Shown here one piece after another: positions 43,451 through 50,160 of a DNA stretch of 50,160 nt. The stretch spans positions 1 to 50,160 of the forward strand of contig JABCPU010000473.1 of the NCBI GenBank assembly GCA_016800925.1. The letters run 5' to 3'. The translations under genes and the position numbers were made by a program. The notes beneath the pieces are model-generated. The model worked only from the letters and a program-made list of their open reading frames with translations, made no database searches and was not told where the DNA came from. Every line of letters starts with the position of its first letter. Within the stretch, counting starts at the first letter, position 1. The DNA comes from Suillus spraguei. Lineage: Eukaryota > Basidiomycota > Agaricomycetes > Boletales > Suillaceae.

Positions 43451-44200
43451 ATGGAACTACGACTCAACGCTGTAACTCTTCCTGATCCGAACTCTCTGTG
43501 TCCATATGTCTCTCTTCCATCTTTCTCCAATATATCTGACTTTCCGGCCCTCATAGACTGTGGTTCCTCCCACTGCTTCATAGACACTAATTTCGTCCGA
43601 GAACATAAAATTCCTACCTATCAGATTCCTCCGCTTCCACTCCGTTTATTTGATGGTACATGCAATAACAATATTGTCGAGGCCATAAACTTATCCGTCC
43701 GATTCTCCTCCGGTGTAATCACTCCGACCGTTCTACGTCACCCCTTTGGATTCCTCTTGTTATATCGTTCTCGGATATAGCTGGCTCACCCGACACAATC
43801 CGTTGATTGACTGGGTATTGGGCAGCATCGAGTTCCGAACTACTGAACAGGGAGAGCCATTAACCCCATCCGCATCACCGCTGCTCCGGACACACCGTCC
43901 ATGGCAGGAAAATCCAATCCGACACCTCTGTTACCTTCGGTATTCCACCCAAGGAAGATTCCTCCCCTCCAATATCTCCGTCGCCTCAGAGCACCCATCC
44001 GTGGCAGACTCCGCCTCTGACCAAATCCGAACCCTCCGCTGGTACCCAGTCCCTAACATATCGTTGATAAACGCAGTGGCCTTTTGCCGTGCCTGCAAGT
44101 TAGAAGGATCTACTCAGTTCAGCATCTACCTCCGTCCCTCCGAAGTAAACCTTCGATCCGCATCCGTATCATCCGATCCTCCAGACCTCTCCAGAATCCC
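43451..44200 (+). pseudogene. Element E protease region
   Basis: Reads DFPALIDCGSSHCFIDTNFV (active-site D-x-G-S), LPLRLFDGTCNNNIVEAINL, and in the next frame YIVLGYSWLTRHNPLIDWVL, the gypsy protease end. A variable Pro/Ser-rich linker follows. Frameshifts near 43745 and later. Confidence 0.87.
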
Positions 44201-45064
44201 TTCCGATACCACGAATTCGCGGATGTCTTCGACAAAGGCAAAGCCGGACAACTTCCCCCACATCGACCCTACGATCTCAAGATTGAGTTGGAAGAAGGGG
44301 CTAGTCCGCCTCTCGGAACCATATACTCTCTTTCTCCGGTAGAGCTTGAGGCCCTCGGAAGTTCCTTGATGAAAACATCTCGTCCGGACTCCTCCCTCCT
44401 CATCTTCTCCCCACGGAGCCCCCGTCCTATTTGTCAAAAAGAAGGATGGATCCCTCCGCCTTTGTGTGGATTTCCGCGGCCTTAACCACATCACCAAGAA
44501 AGACCGATATCCGTTACCCCTCATTGCCGACCTTACTCCCCGAGCCGCGCTAAAGTTTATACCAAAATTGATCTCCGATCTGCATATCACCTCGTCCGGA
44601 TAACAGAAGGAGACGAGTGGAAGACTTCCTTCCGTACGCGCTATGGCTCCTATGAATGGTTGGTGATGCCGGAAGGCCTCACGAATGCTCCGGCAGCTTT
44701 CCAGCGCTTTGTCAATAGCGTTTTCCGATATGCTGGACGTATGTGTTGTTGTATATCTGGATGACATCCTTATCTATTCCCAAGACCTTGCAAGTCATAA
44801 GGAACATGTCCGAGAAGTTTTGCGACGTCTCCGTAAACACCGACTATATGCCAAACCCGAGAAATGCGAATTTATCCTCCTCCGTCGAATATCTTGGTTA
44901 CCTCCTATCTCCGGATGGCTTGACAATGTCGTCCGAAAAATCCAGTCTATCATAGACTGGCCAGAGCCTCGGAAAGTCAAGGACATCCAATCTTTCCTCG
45001 GATTCGCTAATTTCTATCGTCGCTTCATCTTCAACTACTCGGATATCGTGGTTTCCCCTACCTC
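44201..45064 (+). pseudogene. Element E reverse transcriptase, N-terminal two thirds
   Basis: In several frames: [75 protein letters not shown] (YLDD at 44753-44764), [25 protein letters not shown] and [19 protein letters not shown]. The frame changes at least four times. Cut at about 45060 by the D3 LTR. Confidence 0.9.
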
Positions 45065-45467
45065 GACTCACATGCTCAACGCATCTGTACTATAGTTGCC
45101 TTCCTTTTTGGATACGCACTTACATTTCTCACACTCTCTTGGTCTGTGCGCACATATTGGCCTATTTAAGCACAGTGTACTTGTAGTAGATTCCTACTTT
45201 AATCTTACTGGGTTTTACCTGGAATCTCCTTCGCTTAGGTCTCCAACCTAAGTCGTCTTGAATCGTCTCTAAGTCTAAGCACTCCTTAGCCTTAGTCTCT
45301 ATTCTCGCGGATACCTCTTAGACTTGTCTTTGAGGCTGAACCCTTGATCGTACTCGGAACGCGTTCCTTGTACTTTCACCTTGTTCTCTTTTGAACATTG
45401 TAAGAACTCCCAGCAGACCGTCTGTGTCTTTTCACTGTCGCTGGTGACGCCACCCCAGTTCGTAACA
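45065..45467 (+). repeat. D3 5' LTR, first 65 or so bases missing
   Basis: It begins within GACTCACATGCTCAACGCATC, joined to element E RT, and ends CCCCAGTTCGTAACA. TATTTAAG is at 45163-45170, ACTTTAATCTT at 45196-45206, and the primer site AAGATTAAAGT at 45469-45479 (11 of 11 complementary). Confidence 0.9.
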
Positions 45468-45662
45468 AAAGATTAAAGTCCATTTTGATCGTCGACTATC
45501 CAGTCTTCGACCCTGAACCCTGATCGCCAGATCAAGACTAGCGTACGCGTACGCTGAGCAGATTGTCAAGAGAAGCCCTCTGACAGAAGAAAGCCCTAAC
45601 GGACAGCAAGACAGCGCGTGTAGGCACCGAGAAAGTATAACTCATCAGAAGAATCATCAACC

Positions 45663-46470
45663 ATGTCGACCAAAGAATTCGAATACAAGATCGGTCAACC
45701 GATTGGTTTTGATGGAGATCGTGATAACTCTCGCGAGTTTATCCAGTCGTGCAATCTGCACTTTGACATCAATGAAAAGCTTTACACCACCGACAAGCAG
45801 AAGATCATCTACATAACATCCTTCATGACCGAGAAGAATGCCAAGTCTGGAAGGAACAATTCCTTGAACACGCCCAATCTACCGACACTTCGGACAAAAA
45901 GTTGGTTATGGGACGATGGTGGATTTTATGAAGAGCTTCAAAGAAGCATTCGAACCAGTGGATACCAGGATGACCGCGCTTACACGCCTTAGAGATCTCA
46001 AACAAGGAACTGGAGATCTTCACACCTATGTCGCCGACTTTGAGGCACTTGCAGCCAAGGCTCATATCACCGATAACGCGACGAAGATCCAGTTCTTCCA
46101 AGACGGTCTTAATTGGGGTATCCTTACAAAGCTTTTCAATACGGGAGATGTCTCCGAGATATTCAGAGATGTTGTGTTGCAATGCGTTGCTATTGACAAC
46201 GCCCATCATCGGCTTAACGCCATGAGGACACGTCATGTTCCACAACAGAAGAAGAAGAACTATGGGAATGCACGGTATATTCCGAACCGTGATTCCAACG
46301 CAATGGTCGTAGATCGAATCTCCGACATGGAAAGATCCGAATGCATGAAGAAAGGGCAATGCTTCGGATGCAGAAAGACAGGACACCGCATCCAATGTCC
46401 TGACAGAAAGAAGAAGACCCCGCTCCGACAAACCGAAGTCAAAGGGAAGAAGAAGATGAAGAAACCGTAG
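45663..46470 (+). pseudogene. D3 gag, frameshifted
   Basis: The start MSTKEFEYKIGQPIGFDGDR and FITSFMTEK-like region are followed by loss of one base at about 45846 (AAGTCTGG versus AAATCTTGG in D2). The capsid continues from 45916 as DFMKSFKEAFEPVDTRMTAL, LRDLKQGTGDLHTYVADFEA and KIQFFQDGLNWGILTKLF. The knuckle reads CFGCRKTGHRIQC, shortened and missing a residue before the last Cys. The tail is KGKKKMKKP. Confidence 0.92.
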
Positions 46471-47640
46471 ACGGATTGTTGAGGATTTTTGACTTGGAGA
46501 AACAAAGACTCGACGTATGTTTCTCCCAATGTAATACTAAGACTTGTACGCGCTGTAGGTGAAAGAAAAGAACTTCGTGTCCCTATCACCCTACTCGCGT
46601 ACTCGCTTAAATCCGTCGACACCACCGCTGTTATCGATTCAGGAGCAGCAGGAACATTCATCTCAGAAGAGTTTGTGAAACTCCATCAAATCACACGACG
46701 AAAACTCAAGAACCATTTCGAGTTACAACGGCAGATGGAACTCTCATAAAAGGAGGACCAATCACGCATTACTGCCTCTAGTGGTCAAAATTGACGATCG
46801 AACCATGTATGGAAAATTCAACATCACCAAACTAGGAAGGAGAGATCAAATCCTCCTTGGAATTCCTGGTTACGAGCAATGAACCCAATTATAGATTGGG
46901 CTGCTGAAACACTTGTCCTTTCACGGACAGAGAAATCAGACGAGATCGAAATCGATCTGGACGAAGATCGAAAGAAGAACGGGTTGCCCGACTTTTCAAT
47001 CATATAATGGCAACATTCCCGTCTTCCGAAACCATTATCGTCCTCCTATTGAGTCCCGAAACCGAACCAGAAGTACGAATGCCACGTACTAGAACCCACT
47101 CCACGTGTACAATGCCGCGAGCAGTGTCACCGATCCCTCGCGCAGAGAAGCGCAAGAATGAATCCGAACCCGAGCATCGGGGACAAGAACCTATTGAGCA
47201 ACGGCCAATAGAAGAACAGAAGCAAGGAAAAGGAAAACCGGAAGAAGAACTCCAGGGCAAGCACCAACGTACCGAAACTATCCAAGTTCTTCGTTCCCCC
47301 GAAAACTCTTTCAGCTTCAATTGAAGAAATCCCCGATAAAGAGAACCCGTGCCCTCGTTGATCCCAACCGAGGATGATGACCAATTCGACACCATGAACG
47401 ACGTCTGGCATGCACCAGAAGTACGCGAAATTTCCTCTATGAACTAGGAGATGGAGAATTTCTTGTGGAATACGATACACGATGGGATTAGCATGAGGAT
47501 CATAGAAGAAGTATCCATGGATACACCCTTGACACGTGATGGAACTTCTCAACTCGAACAATCCTCCACTACTCCACATTCCCCTCCCTCCGAAATACAG
47601 TAACAAAGCTCAGGAATTCGCCACGGACGAGAAGGAAAAG
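46471..47640 (+). pseudogene. D3 protease and linker, frameshifted
   Basis: Reads TTAVIDSGAAGTFISEEFVK, then shifts at about 46712 (TTRRKLKNHFELQRQMELS). ILLGIPG-type sequence with a missing base stands where D1 has ILLGIPWLRAMNP. The linker has RAEKRKNESEPEHRGQEPIE, EQRPIEEQKQGKGKPEEELQ and later the VWHAPEVREIS conserved block. Confidence 0.87.
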
Positions 47641-48743
47641 AAAAAGAAATCCTTCGAAGAATTGGTCCCGATTATTTGCACGACTTCGCAGACGTCTTTG
47701 CTAAAGACGGATGAACAAACTACCCCCGAACGCCCTGGTATCGATCATCGGATCGACACCAAACCCGGTTTTATCCTCGTACGTCTAAGGTCTACCCGCT
47801 ATCGGAAAAAGAACGCGCTGCTGTCAAAACGTTTATCGATGAAAACGTTGCGAAAGGCTTTATCTCAGAATCGAAGTCACCTCAAGCTAGTGGCTTCTTC
47901 TTTGTGGGAAAGAAGAGTGGAGAACTGCGTCCCTGTCAAGATTATCGCTACATCAATGATTGGACAGTCAAGAACGCATACCGCTCCCACTCCCTATTTC
48001 CCTTGTCGCACGTCTTCATAACGCACAGTTCTTTACGAAAATGGATATTCGGTCCGGTTATAACAACATTCGCATCCATCCTGATGATAGGTGGAAAGCT
48101 GCTTTTACCACGGAATTTGGCCTCTTTGAACCGAACGTCATGTTCTTTGGCCTCTGCAATTCCCCAGCAACTTTTCAAGCATACATGAATCGCACCTTTC
48201 AACAAGAAATCAATGAAGGATGGATGGTTATCTATATGGACGATATCCTGATTTTCTCTACAACAATGGCAGAACACCGTGAACGGACCAGACGAGTTTT
48301 GATGAAAATACGAAAAGAACACCTGTTCTTGAAACCGGAGAAATGCACCTTCGATGCAGAAGAAGTGGAATACCTCGGAATGATAATTCGCCCCGGACAA
48401 GTTGCTATGGACACCGCCAAGACCAAGGGAATCTCCGAATGGCCAATCCCGAAATCTGTAAAAGATGTTCGGTCATTCCTCGGTTTTTGCAACTTCTACC
48501 GCACGTTCATTTCCCACTATTCTGACATCGCCAGACCCCTTATCGATTTGACAAAGAAAGATAAGGCCTTTGAATGGTCAACCGAATGTATGGACACCTT
48601 CGAAGAATTGAAACGACGCTTCACTTCCCAACCGGTACTCCGTAACCCTGATCCTTCCCGACAATTTGCCATTGCTACCGACGCTTCGCTTGTAGCAACT
48701 GGCGGAGTTCTCTGCAGACTGATGAGAATGGTGTTTATCACCC
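47641..48743 (+). pseudogene. D3 reverse transcriptase and start of RNase H
   Basis: The finger region is split by small losses (for example GATTATTTGC versus GAATATTTGC). From 47960 a long frame reads [75 protein letters not shown] (YMDD at 48233-48244), FLGFCNFYRTFISHYSDIAR and [16 protein letters not shown]. This is the best RT core in the window. Confidence 0.95.
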
Positions 48744-50160
48744 ATGTGCATATCTTCACAGTCTTTGAACCCCGCAGAACGCAATTACCAGATCTTTGAT
48801 CGGGAACTCCTTGCCGTGATCCGGGCATTGAACGAATGGCGTCATTATCTCGAAGGAAACCCACACCCCGTCCTGGTATTCACCGACCATAAGAACCTTC
48901 TGTACTTTAGAAGTGCACAGAAGCTCACCCGTCGCCAAGCACGTTGGCAATTGATTTTGTCTATTTACGACATCGAACTGCATCACGTTGCAGGTACTAA
49001 ATTAGCAGTACCTGATGCACTATCCCGCCGGCCTGATTATGACTCTGGCAAAGACGATAACGAGGACCAGACCCTCCTCCCTGACGCTCTATTCGTTCGT
49101 CTTATTGACACCGACTTGGAAGATGTCTATCATCCTCTGACCCCCTCGACGACCCTGTCTTTCAAAACGGGTCTGATGCCCTTGATGGCGTGTGCCTTCC
49201 TATGAAATCGGCACTTTCTGATTGGAAGATTGAGGAGAACGTCCTCTATTTTAAGAATCGCGCTTATATTCCCCGGCGCATCGCTCCGATATCCTGAAAA
49301 GGTATCATGATCATCCTACCGCGGGACACCCCGGTAGATTCAAAACTGAAGAACTCGTCAAACGGAAGCCTTGGTGGCCTGCAATGGGCTCTTATATTCG
49401 GAAATACGTTGAGGGTTGCGCCCTTTGTCAGCAAATGAAAGCGGATACTCATCCCGTTCGACCTCCGCTCGCGCCTATTCCTTCTCGGCTGTTCGCCCGT
49501 TCTCCCAGGTCTCTTGATCTTATCACTGACCTCCCCGTCTCTGGAGGCTTTGACAGTATCATGGTCGTGGTAGACCATGGCCTTACGAAGGGGGTAATTA
49601 TTATCCCTTGTTTGAAAACTATCACGTCAGAAGGTGTGGCCAAGCTATTTTTAAAACATGTTTACCGACGATTTGGACTCCATGACAAAGTTATCTCGGA
49701 TCGAGGACCGCAATTCCTATCTCGCTTCTCAAAGGAACTTGCCCGACTTCTCGACTACGTCATCGCTCCATCCACGGCTTACCACCCACAGACTGATGGT
49801 CAAACGAAAGGCTCAAGAACTTGAAATACCTCGCATTTATTGCCGTAACAACCCTGAAGATTGGGTAGAACACTACCAATCGCCGAATTCGTCCACAACA
49901 CCGAAAACACGATGCGTGCATGCACATCCCTTTTTTGATGATGGGATACGAACCACGTGCCCTTCCATCTTATCCCTGATTCATCCGTCCCCGCAGCAGA
50001 AGATCGAGTACGATCTCTGCAGAAGATAAGAGAAGAAGCAATCGCCTGTCATAACATTGCAATGCACAAATGGCCGAACGATCCCGAGGAGATAAGTACA
50101 TCCCATGGAAGATCGGAGATAAGGTTTGGCTATCTGCCGCTAATCTTAGACTCAAACTCC
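48744..50160 (+). pseudogene. D3 RNase H and integrase, partial
   Basis: Reads [40 protein letters not shown] and [20 protein letters not shown]. After shifts near 49130 and 49272, RYHDHPTAGHPGRF-type sequence and CALCQQMKADTHPVRPPLAP (zinc domain) follow, then GGFDSIMVVVDHGLTKG, KVISDRGPQFLSRFSKELAR and AYHPQTDGQT. Bases are missing at about 49805, where D1 reads GQTERLNQELE, so the catalytic Glu region is disturbed. Cut by the window edge. Confidence 0.92.

Larger units (their letters stand above)
41315..45064 (+). mobile_element. Ty3/gypsy element E, 5' part, CpG-rich
   Basis: It is a different gypsy lineage from D. The order is 5' LTR (TGTCATATACC...), primer site, gag with CCHC knuckle, protease (DCGSS), and RT (YLDD). 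The sequence is unusually rich in TCCGGA/TTCCGNA words and CpG compared with its neighbours. It stops in the RT thumb ([20 protein letters not shown]), where a partial D LTR starts. No 3' LTR is present. Many small indels break the frames. Confidence 0.9.
45065..50160 (+). mobile_element. Chromovirus D3, runs off the window
   Basis: A 5'-truncated LTR, gag, protease, RT, RNase H and integrase are in D order. Compared with D1 and D2 it keeps more CpG, and several D1 stops are sense codons here, but it has many single-base or few-base losses. The chromodomain, the extra ORF and the 3' LTR would lie beyond the window. Confidence 0.93.

Overview
The window looks like a repeat-choked, gene-poor stretch of a basidiomycete (Agaricomycete) fungal genome. 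The evidence is the company kept: Ty3/gypsy chromoviruses, a CACTA-type Tnp2 remnant, a PIF/Harbinger element with its SANT/Myb-like partner protein, a CxC2-domain KDZ transposase, a pogo-like (DDE_1) remnant, and short 48-70 bp introns with TACTAAC-like branch sites. No rRNA, tRNA or CRISPR array was seen, and I find no intact housekeeping gene. Almost every coding stretch is a transposon gene, and most are broken.

Layout. 1-2513: edge of a chromovirus (family D, minus strand) cut by LTR-like units. 2625-6610: CACTA Tnp2 remnant (minus), split by a 955 bp LTR-like unit; a second such unit lies at 7012-7974. 7975-9265: unassigned. 9266-10533: head-to-head array of about 150-170 bp units. 10750-12185: two abutting LTR-like units. 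12877-15642: a Zn2Cys6-like multi-exon gene, now a pseudogene, with two LTR insertions in its coding sequence. 16510-18521: a gag-only retroelement (minus) with a 423-codon open frame. 18601-30124: chromovirus D1, with two LTRs and a perfect 5 bp target duplication (ACCCA). A Harbinger transposon (19462-23409, TTA duplication) sits inside its gag, and an extra zinc-knuckle ORF lies after its chromodomain. 30919-31938: deleted pogo-like element with TA duplication. 31941-34127: LTR-like fragments. 34747-36547: KDZ transposase remnant. 37376-41314: chromovirus D2, holding another LTR-like unit and cut by a different gypsy element, E (41315-about 45064). E itself ends at a partial copy of a family D LTR, which starts chromovirus D3 and runs to the window edge.

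How the parts fit. Two retroelement families dominate. Family D (LTR about 473 bp, TGTTAC...GTAACA) encodes gag with a CCHC knuckle, protease, RT, RNase H, integrase and chromodomain. It appears to self-prime in the Tf1 manner: 11 bases at the inferred transcript start are complementary to the primer site just after the LTR. The second family is a set of 850-1000 bp TG...CA units (subfamilies A, B and C) with shared ends, divergent middles and a dense GCGGTA motif; the only internal region I can link to it is the gag-only ORF. Repeated CGA-to-TGA stops and GCGGTA/GTGGTA/GCAGTA variants point to CpG deamination, as expected where transposons are methylated. The Harbinger element is the most intact resident: both genes can be read through with plausible introns.
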